Below, in pieces: positions 48,291 through 57,032 of a stretch of DNA of 64,000 bases. Origin of the DNA: Micromonospora olivasterospora (lineage in GTDB: Bacteria > Actinomycetota > Actinomycetes > Mycobacteriales > Micromonosporaceae); contig NZ_VLKE01000001.1 of NCBI RefSeq assembly GCF_007830265.1, positions 2,108,001-2,172,000 on the forward strand, read 5' to 3'. The notes beneath the pieces were generated by a model. That model made no database searches, was not told the DNA's origin, and saw only the letters and a program-made list of their open reading frames with translations. Numbering within the stretch: the stretch's first letter is position 1; every line of letters begins with the position of its first letter. Position numbers and translations under genes: made by a program.

Positions 48291-48947
48291 GTGCGTACCA
48301 GATCAGGACGTCGCGCGGCCGGGGCGGCCGTGCTCGCCGCGGCGCTCGCGGTCGTCGCGGCCGGTTGCGCGCCGGTCGAGGAGCCGGAGGCCCCGCCGGG
48401 CGGCGGCGGCAACGTCGGCGAGAAGCTCGACCAGCTGACGGTGGCGAGCGCCGGCTCGATGCGGGGCTACAGCCGGAACCGCTTCCCGCACTGGCGGGAC
48501 ACCGGCAAGAACTGCGACGTGCGGGACAGCGTGCTGAAGCGCGACGGCCGGGACATCCGGCTCTCCGGCTGCAACGTGGTCGCCGGGCGGTGGGAGAGCG
48601 TGTACGACGGCCGCGTCCTCACCGACCCCTCCGGCGTGGACATCGACCACACCGTCCCGCTGGCCAACGCGTGGCGCTCCGGCGCCGACGAGTGGGACGA
48701 CCAGAAGCGGGGCGACTTCGCCAACGATCTCACGAGACCGCAGCTCATCGCGGTTTCCGCCTCCTCCAACCGGGCAAAGGGTGACCAGGACCCGTCCCAG
48801 TGGAAGCCGGCGAACCGGTCGTACTGGTGCCAGTACGCCGAGAACTGGGTGACGGTCAAGCACCACTGGCGGCTGACGGTGACCAGCGCCGAGAAGGCCG
48901 CCCTGACCGACATGCTGGAGGGCTGCACATGGGCGAGCAAGCCGTGA
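48291..48947 (+). CDS. Secreted/lipoprotein HNH nuclease (DUF1524 type)
   Basis: A 218-residue lipoprotein (lipobox VVAAGC). The HNH core is VDIDHTVPLANAWRSG with its catalytic His pair, then FANDLTRPQLIAVSASSNRAKGDQDPSQW, the metal-binding Asn and conserved tail; five cysteines are expected to make disulfides outside the cell. This family degrades extracellular DNA or acts in competition. GTG 48291 follows GGAGG at 48276-48280. A truncated relative is at 34.5 kb. The next gene overlaps its end by 19 bp. Confidence 0.85.
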   Translation: MRTRSGRRAAGAAVLAAALAVVAAGCAPVEEPEAPPGGGGNVGEKLDQLTVASAGSMRGYSRNRFPHWRDTGKNCDVRDSVLKRDGRDIRLSGCNVVAGRWESVYDGRVLTDPSGVDIDHTVPLANAWRSGADEWDDQKRGDFANDLTRPQLIAVSASSNRAKGDQDPSQWKPANRSYWCQYAENWVTVKHHWRLTVTSAEKAALTDMLEGCTWASKP

Positions 48948-49405
48948 CCGGGCGATCCGGGGGCACGACGGCCGGGATGGAGGCGGACGGGGCCCCGCGC
49001 GCTCCGGCCGACGTCCCTGGGGCGGGGATGTCCGCCGACGCGGGCCCGGTCAGCGCCACGGCGGCCCCGCCGGGAGCGGCGACCCCTCCAGGGGCGGCGG
49101 CCCCGTCGGGAGCGGCTGCGGCCCCTCCGGGAGCGGCGGCCCCTCCGGGGGCGGCGGCGCAGAGCCGCACCGCGGACATCGTGCCCGGCCCCGGCGGGGT
49201 GATGACCGACGAGGTCGGCGTGGTCACCGGCGAGCTGACCCTGCGCACGGAGTACGCCGACGGCCAGGTCATCCTGCGGGTGCAGTACCGGGAGGCCGAC
49301 GAGTGGTACGCGGTCACCGGCGGGCGGGCCCCGCTGGCCGACCCGGCCGGGCTGGACGCGGTGCACACCATCGCGGTCGGCCTGCTCAACCGACCGGAGG
49401 GCTGA
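48929..49405 (+). CDS. Hypothetical protein with Ala/Pro/Gly-rich linker
   Basis: A 158-residue protein beginning at ATG 48929 with GGAGG upstream, inside the end of the HNH nuclease gene. Residues 25-80 are low complexity (PPGAAAPSGAAAAPPG). The last 75 residues are a small alpha/beta domain, ELTLRTEYADGQVILRVQY through DAVHTIAVGLL. I recognise no family. Its overlap suggests co-expression with the nuclease, so an immunity or partner protein is possible; no other evidence supports this. Confidence 0.65.
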   Translation: MGEQAVTGRSGGTTAGMEADGAPRAPADVPGAGMSADAGPVSATAAPPGAATPPGAAAPSGAAAAPPGAAAPPGAAAQSRTADIVPGPGGVMTDEVGVVTGELTLRTEYADGQVILRVQYREADEWYAVTGGRAPLADPAGLDAVHTIAVGLLNRPEG

Positions 49406-49420
49406 CGCGCCCCAGGTGCC

Positions 49421-49454
49421 GAGAGGGCCCCTTGCCCGGCAAAGGGGCCCTCTC
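49421..49454. terminator. Bidirectional terminator after the hypothetical gene and dppF
   Basis: A 13-bp perfect stem (GAGAGGGCCCCTT and its complement) with loop GCCCGGCA lies between convergent genes. A few T residues follow each arm, which suits intrinsic termination in either direction. Confidence 0.85.
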
Positions 49455-50554
<1,100 letters not shown>

Positions 50555-50558
<4 letters not shown>

Positions 50559-51670
50559 GGCTTCTCCTCCTCGCGCGGGGCCGGCACCGGGCCCGCGGTC
50601 GCGTCGCCGGCGGCCGGTTCCGGCGCCCCGGCCGAGCCGGTGTCGACCCGGGCTGCGCTGCGGGCCGCCGCCGCGGCCTGCGGAGGCACGGTGCCGGGGA
50701 TCGGGGCCGGGTTCACGCACCGGTAGCTGCGGCCGTCGTGGGTGAGCACCAGCTCGGGCGGCTCCCCCACGCACTCGTCGAGGCGACGGGCACAGCGCGG
50801 GGCGAACGCGCAGCCGTCCGGCCACGCCAGCAGGTCGCGGACCGAGCCGGGAATGGGGTTGAGGCGCTCGCCGCGCCCCGCGTCCAGGCGCGGCACCGAG
50901 CCGAGCAGGCCCACGGTGTACGGATGGCGCGGCTCGCGGAACAGCGGGCGGCGGCGGGCCGTCTCGACCACCCGGCCGGCGTACAGCACGTTGATCGTGT
51001 CGCACATGCCGGCGACCACGCCCAGGTCGTGGGTAATCATCACGAGCGCGGTGCCGGAGTCCCGGACCAGCTCCTTGAGCAGCTCCAGGATTTGCGCCTG
51101 GATGGTGACGTCCAGCGCGGTGGTCGGCTCGTCGGCGATCAGCAGCCGGGGCCGGCAGGCCACCGCCATGGCGATCAGGGCGCGCTGGCGCATCCCACCG
51201 GAGAGCTGGTGCGGGTACTCCTTGAGCCGGCGGGTCGGGTCGGGGATGCCGACCCGGTCGAGTAGCTGGGCGGCCTCCTTGCGGGCCGCCTCGCCTTTCA
51301 GCCCCCGGTGCCGGGTCAGCACCTCGGTGACCTGCAACCCGATCGGGATCACGGGGTTCAGCGAGGACAGCGGGTCCTGGAAGATCATCGCGACGTCCCG
51401 GCCGCGGATGTCCCGGCGGGACCGGTCGTCGAGCTGAAGCAGGTCGGTGCCGTCGAAGACGGCCTTGCCGCCGACGCGGGTGCCGGGCTGCTTCGGCAGC
51501 AGGCCCATGATCGCCAGCGAGGTGACGCTCTTGCCGCAGCCGGACTCGCCGACCAGCCCGACGACCTCACCCGAGTCGACGGAGAAGGAGACGCCGTCCA
51601 CGGCGTGCACGGTGCGCTGGCCGCGCCGGGCGAACGTGACGGAGAGGTCGTCCACTTCGAGCAGCGCCAT
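50555..51670 (-). CDS. dppD: Dipeptide/oligopeptide ABC transporter ATPase (DppD/OppD type)
   Basis: A 371-residue ATPase. Walker [19 protein letters not shown]-loop [12 protein letters not shown], signature [15 protein letters not shown] and Walker [15 protein letters not shown] are complete. The C-terminus carries cysteines [14 protein letters not shown] (Fe-S or zinc site of the family) and a long Pro/Ala tail. It pairs with DppF. ATG 51670; upstream lies a 50-bp direct repeat separating it from dppC. Confidence 0.94.
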
Positions 51671-51676
51671 TACCGG

Positions 51677-51780
51677 CCTTCCGTTCGCGACTGCGGGGCT
51701 CGCAGGCTCGCTCCTCGCGCTTCACAGCGGCCCTCCGTTCGCGACTGCGGGGCTCGCAAGCTCGCTCCTCGCGCTTCACA
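51677..51780. repeat. Two 50-bp direct repeats between dppC and dppD
   Basis: Copies at 51677-51726 and 51731-51780 differ at two bases and share the core TTCGCGACTGCGGGGCTCGC. The 54-bp period would add 18 codons per unit if read through, but no gene uses it. The sequence has a look of a dispersed intergenic element. It may separate expression levels of membrane and ATPase subunits. Confidence 0.85.
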
Positions 51781-51790
51781 CATGCCTGAC

Positions 51791-52753
51791 CTACTTCCGC
51801 AGCTTCGGGTCGAGGGCCTCGCGCATCGCCTCGCCGAGCAGGGTGAAGCCGAGCGCGGTGACGATGATGGCGAGGGCGGGCAGGATGGCCAGCCGGGGCG
51901 CGGCGTCGAGGTAGCGCTGCGCGTCGGCGAGCATGACCCCCCACTCGGGGATGGACGCGTCGTTGTTGCCGAGGCCGAGGAAGGACAGCGCCGCCGCCTC
52001 GATGATCGCGGTGGCCAGGGTCAGCGTGGCCTGGACGATCACCGGGGCGAGCGAGTTCGGCACCACGTGGGTCAGCGCGATCTTCGGCTTCTTCACGCCG
52101 AGCGACGTCGCGGCGAGCACGTAGTCGCTGTTGGCCTGGGAGATCATCGAGCCGCGCAGCAGCCGGGCGAAGACCGGCACGGAGACCACACCGACCGCGA
52201 TCATCACGGTGGTCAGGCCGGCACCGAGCAGCGCGGCGACGCTGATCGCCAGCAGCAGGCTCGGCATGGCCAGCAGCATGTCGACGAAGCGCATCAGGGC
52301 GTTGTCGACCGCCCGGCCCCACTTGCCGCCGAGGCCGGCGGCGGCGCCGGCGACCCCGCCGATCACCGAGCCGACGGCCAGACCGATCAGGGTGGAGACC
52401 ACGCCGACCAGCAGGGTCTGCCGGGCGCCGACGATCATCCGGCTGAACTCGTCGCGTCCGATGTGGTCGACGCCGAACCAGTTCTCCGCCCGGGGGCCGG
52501 GGAAGTAGCCGATGTTGTCCCGGATCTCGCCCTTCCAGAGCTGGGCGTCCGCCGGGTGCGGGACGAGGAACGGGCCGACGATCGCAACGAGCAGGAACAG
52601 GCCCAGGATGACCGCGCCGACGATGGCGGCGGGGTTGCGCCGCAGCCGGCGGAACGCCTCCTGCCAGAGGCTCACGCCGCGTTCGTCGTCACGGGCGGCC
52701 AGCTCGGCGAGCCGGTCGATCTTCTCGCGCTTCTTGCCGGTGACGGCCGTCAT
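51791..52753 (-). CDS. dppC: Dipeptide ABC transporter permease (DppC type)
   Basis: A 320-residue permease with about six helices; N-terminal cytoplasmic helices AVTGKKREKIDRLAEL precede helix 1. The EAA loop reads YVLAATSLGVKKPKIALTHV, and the end ALSFLGLGNN is typical for DppC/OppC. ATG 52753 overlaps dppB stop (ATGA). Forms the translocation path with DppB. Confidence 0.93.
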   Translation of the reverse strand: MTAVTGKKREKIDRLAELAARDDERGVSLWQEAFRRLRRNPAAIVGAVILGLFLLVAIVGPFLVPHPADAQLWKGEIRDNIGYFPGPRAENWFGVDHIGRDEFSRMIVGARQTLLVGVVSTLIGLAVGSVIGGVAGAAAGLGGKWGRAVDNALMRFVDMLLAMPSLLLAISVAALLGAGLTTVMIAVGVVSVPVFARLLRGSMISQANSDYVLAATSLGVKKPKIALTHVVPNSLAPVIVQATLTLATAIIEAAALSFLGLGNNDASIPEWGVMLADAQRYLDAAPRLAILPALAIIVTALGFTLLGEAMREALDPKLRK

Positions 52754-53754
52754 CGCACCCTCACCCTCGGGTCGATCACGCTGTAGGAGAGGTCCACCAG
52801 GAGGTTCACCAGCACGTACACCACCGCGATGATCAGGATGAAGCCCATCAGCACGGGGTAGTCGCGCTGGCTGATCGCGTCCGCGACGAACGCCCCGATG
52901 CCGCTGAAGGCGAAGACGGTCTCGGTCAGCACCGCGCCGGAGAGCAGCAGGCCGGTCTGCAGACCGATGGAGGTGACCACGGGCAGCATGGCGTTGCGCA
53001 GCACGTGCCGGCGGCGGACGGTCCGCTCGGTGAGGCCCTTGGCCTCGGCGGTGCGGACGAAGTCCTCGTTGAGGACCTCCAGCACGCTGGCTCGGGTGAT
53101 CCGGACGATGATCGCCAGGGGGATGCTGGCCAGCGCGATACCAGGGAGTATCAGGTGCCACAGCGCGTCGGCGGCGGCGTCCCACTCCCGGGTCATCAGC
53201 CCGTCGAGGACGAAGAAGTTCGTGATGCGGGTCGCGCCGATGGTCGGGTCCTGCCGGCCGCTGGACGGGAACCAGCCCAGGTTCTCCGAGAAGATCGCCT
53301 TGAGCACGTACGCCAGGAAAAAGACCGGGATGCAGACCCCGAGGAGCGAGCCGCCGACGGAGAGGTGGTCCAGCAGCCGGCCCCGGCGGCGGGCGGCCAG
53401 GTAGCCCAGCGGGATGCCGATCCCGATCGCGATCAGCATGGCCATGACGGTCAGCTCGACCGTGCCGGGGAAGCGCTCGAAGAACTCGGTGACGACCGGG
53501 CGCTTGGTCGAGGTCGAGGTGCCCAGGTCCAGCTGGACCAGCCGCCGGACGAAGCGGCCGTACTGAATCAGGATCGGCTCGTCGAGGCCGAGGTTGCGCC
53601 GGATCGCGGCGCGCATCTCCGGAGTGCCGCGCTCACCGAGGATGGCGGTCTCGGGGCCGCCCGGCAGCCTGCGCAGCCAGATGAACAGCAGGAGGGAGAG
53701 CCCGATCAGCGTCGGTATCAGCTGGAGCAGGCGTCTGACGATGAACCGGAACAC
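52750..53754 (-). CDS. dppB: Dipeptide ABC transporter permease (DppB type)
   Basis: A 334-residue permease beginning MFRFIVRRLLQLIPTLIGLS, the usual first helix of DppB. The EAA-type loop is FVRTAEAKGLTERTVRRRHV. A periplasmic loop with GERGTPEMRAAIRRNLGLD follows helix 1, as in the family. About six helices. It lies 79 bp downstream of dppA. Confidence 0.93.
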   Translation of the reverse strand: MFRFIVRRLLQLIPTLIGLSLLLFIWLRRLPGGPETAILGERGTPEMRAAIRRNLGLDEPILIQYGRFVRRLVQLDLGTSTSTKRPVVTEFFERFPGTVELTVMAMLIAIGIGIPLGYLAARRRGRLLDHLSVGGSLLGVCIPVFFLAYVLKAIFSENLGWFPSSGRQDPTIGATRITNFFVLDGLMTREWDAAADALWHLILPGIALASIPLAIIVRITRASVLEVLNEDFVRTAEAKGLTERTVRRRHVLRNAMLPVVTSIGLQTGLLLSGAVLTETVFAFSGIGAFVADAISQRDYPVLMGFILIIAVVYVLVNLLVDLSYSVIDPRVRVR

Positions 53755-53833
53755 GGTGGCCTCGAAGGGGGTGCGGAGGGGTGCGGGCGGGCGCCGTGGT
53801 CACGGCACCCGCCCGCTTGCCCTTGCCGTCAGG

Positions 53834-55498
53834 TCAGGACTTGAACTCTGCGGTGGCGTACCGCTCGTCGGTGAGCGGGCTCGCCTTGATCCCGGTCACG
53901 TCCTTGGCGAACACGATCGCCGGCGGCGAGTGCGAGACCGGCACACCCGGCAGGAAGTCCATGATGGCCTTGTTCAGGGCCTTGTACTTCTCCACCCGGG
54001 CCGCCGGGTCGGCGGTGGTGTCGGCGTCCTTGAACTGCGCGAAGAGCTCGGGGTTGTTGAAGCCCCACTCGTCCTTCTGCCGGTCGAAGAAGGTGCCGAT
54101 GAAGTTGTAGGCGTCGCCGTAGTCACCGGTCCAGCCGAGGAAGTGGATGTCGTGCTTGTTGCCGGAGGTGGTGGCGTTCAGGTAGTCCGGGCTCCACTTC
54201 AGCGGGATGGCCTGGACGTTGATGCCCACGGCCTTCAGGTCCGCCGACAGCAGCTCGAAGATGTCCTTCGGGTTCGGCATGTACGGCCGGGTGACCTCGG
54301 TCGGGTAGTGGAACCGCAGGGTCAGGTTCGACGCACCGGCCTCGGCCAGCAGCTGCTTGGCCTTCTCCGGGTTGTAGTCGTACTTGGTGACGTCCGGGTT
54401 GAAGCCCTCGACGGTGTCCGGCAGGAAGTTCAGCGCGACCTTGGCGCCCGGGGGCAGCTTCGAGTCGACCAGCGCCTGGCGGTTCAACGCGTACGCGATC
54501 GCCTGGCGGACCTTGATGTCGGCGAGCTTCGGGTTCCCCTTCTGGTTGATCGCCAGGTAGAGGATGTTGAAGGCCGGGCGGGTGAGGACGTTGAAGCCCT
54601 CCTTCTTCAGCGGGTCGACGTCGGCCGGGCCGACCAGGTCGTACCCCTGGATGTCGCCGGAGCGCAGCGCCTGCTTGCGGGCGTTCTCGTCCGAGATGGT
54701 CTTGTAGATGATGGTCTTCAGCTTGGCCTTGTTGCCGTAGTAGTCGTCGTTGCGCTCGATGGTGAGCGTCTTGTTGGCGACGTCCCAGGACTTGAACTTG
54801 AACGGGCCGGTGCCGGTCGGGTGCTCCATCGCGTACGACGGGTACTTGATGTCCTCGGCGGTGCCGCCGACGTTGCTGGCGTCGTACTGCTGCAGCGCCT
54901 TCGGGCTGTGGATGGAGAACGACGGCAGCATCAGCGCGGCCGGGATCTTGCTGGAGACCCGGGTGAACGCCAGATCCACAGTGGTGGCGTCCTTGGCCGT
55001 GCAGGACTTGAAGAGGCTTGGCGGCAGCGCCTCGTCCTCGTTCTTGGCGAAGCCACCCATGACGTCCTGCCAGTACGGGGTCACGTCCGGGCTCTGCATG
55101 AGACCCTTGGCGTTGTACCACCGGTCGAAGTTGGCGCAGACGGCCTCGGCGTTGAAGTCCGCGCCGTCGTGGAACTTCACTCCGGAGCGGAGCTTGAAGG
55201 TCCAGGTGGTGCCGGCGGCGTCCGGGGTCCAGGACTCGGCCAGGCCCGGGGTGACCTTGGTGCCACCCTCTTCGGGCCGGACCAGGGTCTCGAAGACCTG
55301 ACGCGCGAAGCGCAGCGACTCGCCGTCGCTGGCGAGGCTGGGGTCGAGGACCTTCGGGTCGCCGGCGACGCCGAAGACCAGGGTGTCCTTCTTGCTACCG
55401 CTGGAACCTTCTTCGCGGTTGCTCTCGGCGCAGCCTGCTACCGCGAGGGCCGCGACCGCGACGGCCGCTACAGCGACCTTCGGCCTGGGTGCACGCAT
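53834..55498 (-). CDS. dppA: Dipeptide-binding lipoprotein (DppA type, SBP family 5)
   Basis: A 554-residue extracytoplasmic binding protein; lipobox ALAVAGC. Family 5 features include VFGVAGDPKVLDPSLASDG near the start, PGLAESWTPDAAGTTWTFKL, the hallmark SGVKFHDGADFNAEAV, and YNFIGTFFDRQKDEWG later. It binds short peptides for DppBCDF. ATG 55498 has GAGGTGA upstream, within the chain ACGAGGTGAAGCACCC. A possible promoter is somewhere in the 333-bp gap before recR; none is clear. Confidence 0.93.
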   Translation of the reverse strand: MRAPRPKVAVAAVAVAALAVAGCAESNREEGSSGSKKDTLVFGVAGDPKVLDPSLASDGESLRFARQVFETLVRPEEGGTKVTPGLAESWTPDAAGTTWTFKLRSGVKFHDGADFNAEAVCANFDRWYNAKGLMQSPDVTPYWQDVMGGFAKNEDEALPPSLFKSCTAKDATTVDLAFTRVSSKIPAALMLPSFSIHSPKALQQYDASNVGGTAEDIKYPSYAMEHPTGTGPFKFKSWDVANKTLTIERNDDYYGNKAKLKTIIYKTISDENARKQALRSGDIQGYDLVGPADVDPLKKEGFNVLTRPAFNILYLAINQKGNPKLADIKVRQAIAYALNRQALVDSKLPPGAKVALNFLPDTVEGFNPDVTKYDYNPEKAKQLLAEAGASNLTLRFHYPTEVTRPYMPNPKDIFELLSADLKAVGINVQAIPLKWSPDYLNATTSGNKHDIHFLGWTGDYGDAYNFIGTFFDRQKDEWGFNNPELFAQFKDADTTADPAARVEKYKALNKAIMDFLPGVPVSHSPPAIVFAKDVTGIKASPLTDERYATAEFKS

Positions 55499-55831
55499 GG
55501 GTGCTTCACCTCGTCCTTGGGGGTACGGACAACGTGGTGACAGGGTCACCGATGGCGGTGACCTTAGCCCCCGTTCGGACCGTCCGGGAACCATCGATGA
55601 ACGGGTTGGTATCGGATCGTGTCCCAGCGGCAACACCACCGACGATTCGAAGGTCGGTGACCTGCGTAGTGGAAGATCCGAAAGCGCGATGCCAAACTGT
55701 TACATCGCCTCGTTCGTTGCCACCACCAGGTGTCAGATCACCGACCGGACGCGGCCGGGGCCGGGGCGGCGGTGACGGCCGGCGCCGGGCGGCCGGCCCG
55801 TCCGGCCCTCGTCGCATGCCTCCCCGAGGGG
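55499..55831. promoter_or_regulatory. Intergenic region upstream of dppA, downstream of recR
   Basis: No gene is recognised. The leader of dppA and its promoter should be here; AT-richer bases lie near 55685-55725 (AACTGTTACATCGCC on the plus strand). A GC-rich, Gly/Arg-coding-like stretch (55740-55800) has no family features. Confidence 0.4.
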
Positions 55832-56425
55832 TCAGACCGCCCGGCGTCCCTCGAACGCGCGGCCGAGGGTGATCTCGTCGGCGTACTCCAGGTCGCCGCC
55901 GACCGGCAGGCCGCTGGCCAGCCGGGTCACCGCGATCCCCATCGGCTTGACCATCAGGGCCAGGTACGTCGCGGTCGCCTCGCCCTCGGTGTTCGGGTCG
56001 GTGGCGAGGATCAACTCGCGGACCGTCCCGCCGCCGAGCCGGGCCATCAGCTCCCGGATGCGCAGATTGTCCGGCCCGATCCCCTCCAGCGGGTTGATCG
56101 CGCCGCCGAGCACGTGGTAGCGGCCCCGGAACTCGCCGGTCCGCTCGATCGCCACCACGTCCTTCGGCTCCTCGACCACGCAGAGCACCTCGTCGGTGCG
56201 GCGCGGGTCGCGGCAGATCCGGCACTGCTCGGACTCGGCGACGTTGTAGCAGCTGGTGCAGAAGCGCACCAGATCCTTGACCTTGCGCAGCGCGCCGGCC
56301 AGCCGGTTGACGTCGGCCGGATCCGCGGACAGGACGTGGAAGGCGATCCGCTGGGCGCTCTTCGGGCCGACGCCCGGCAGCCGCCCCAGCTCGTCGATCA
56401 GGTCCTGGATGGCACCCTCGTACAT
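55832..56425 (-). CDS. recR: Recombination mediator RecR
   Basis: A 197-residue protein for recombinational repair with RecF/RecO. Order of features: helix-hairpin-helix [18 protein letters not shown], the four-cysteine zinc site [17 protein letters not shown], and the Toprim domain ([35 protein letters not shown]). It ends [16 protein letters not shown] as usual. Closely follows ybaB (12 bp), as in most bacteria, and lies downstream of dnaX on the same strand. Confidence 0.96.
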   Translation of the reverse strand: MYEGAIQDLIDELGRLPGVGPKSAQRIAFHVLSADPADVNRLAGALRKVKDLVRFCTSCYNVAESEQCRICRDPRRTDEVLCVVEEPKDVVAIERTGEFRGRYHVLGGAINPLEGIGPDNLRIRELMARLGGGTVRELILATDPNTEGEATATYLALMVKPMGIAVTRLASGLPVGGDLEYADEITLGRAFEGRRAV

Positions 56426-56437
56426 CTGTCGGCCGGC

Positions 56438-56770
56438 TCAGAAACCGGGCAGGCCGAGGCCGCCCATGCCGCCCGCGACCGGGCCCATCTTCTTCTCGGT
56501 CAGTTCCCGCGCCGCCTCGGCGGCGTTGTGCACGGCCGCGACGACCAGGTCCTCCAGGGTCTCCACGTCCTCCGGGTCGACCGCCTTCGGGTCGATCCGG
56601 ATCGCCTTGAGCTCGCCCGTGCCGGCGACGGTCGCGGTGACGAGGCCCCCGCCCGCCGTGCCGGTCAGCTCCGCCTCGGCCAGCTCGGCCTGCGCCTTGG
56701 CGATCTGCTGCTGCATCTTCTGCGCCTGCTTCAGCATCTGCTGCATGTTCGGCTGTCCACCTGGGCGCAC
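56438..56770 (-). CDS. ybaB: YbaB/EbfC nucleoid-associated protein
   Basis: A 110-residue DNA-binding protein. The N-terminal Gln/Met helix [19 protein letters not shown] and the strand [18 protein letters not shown] with [13 protein letters not shown] define the family, which binds DNA as a tweezer-like dimer. A Gly/Met tail ends the protein. GTG 56770 (VRPGGQPN) has AAGGAG upstream. It forms the usual dnaX-ybaB-recR set. Confidence 0.93.
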   Translation of the reverse strand: MRPGGQPNMQQMLKQAQKMQQQIAKAQAELAEAELTGTAGGGLVTATVAGTGELKAIRIDPKAVDPEDVETLEDLVVAAVHNAAEAARELTEKKMGPVAGGMGGLGLPGF

Positions 56771-56853
56771 GGATGGCTCCTTCTCGCACTCGTCTGCTCG
56801 GCCGCGCCCAGCCTAGTCGGCACACGACCCGTTCCGCGGCACGGGCGACGCCC

Positions 56854-56973
56854 CGATGTCGGCGGCATGGGGCCATCCGCGGTTCCCGGGTGCGCCGTGA
56901 TCGACTCCATGTCGGCGACGTGGGGTGTCCGAGCCACGCGGATGCCGCCATGTCGCCGACACCGAGTGGATCA
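56854..56973. repeat. Intergenic element with a threefold repeated motif and long imperfect dyad
   Basis: The word TGTCGGCGAC or TGTCGGCGGC followed by ATGG or GTGG occurs three times: at 56857 and 56910 on the plus strand and near 56960 on the minus strand. The last two form an imperfect inverted repeat, 56898-56973, starting TGATCGACTCC and ending GGATCA on the other side. It lies between dnaX and ybaB and may be a terminator-like or regulatory structure, or a mobile intergenic repeat. Confidence 0.7.
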
Positions 56974-57032
56974 ATCCGCCCGACCGCGCCCATTCGCGTC
57001 GGATGTCCGTCCTCGGGGGCGCGGCCGGGTTG

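Noticed and set aside
51671..51790. Peptide-coding use of the 50-bp repeat
   Set aside because: Although open on the minus strand, it has no family features and lies between coupled transporter genes.
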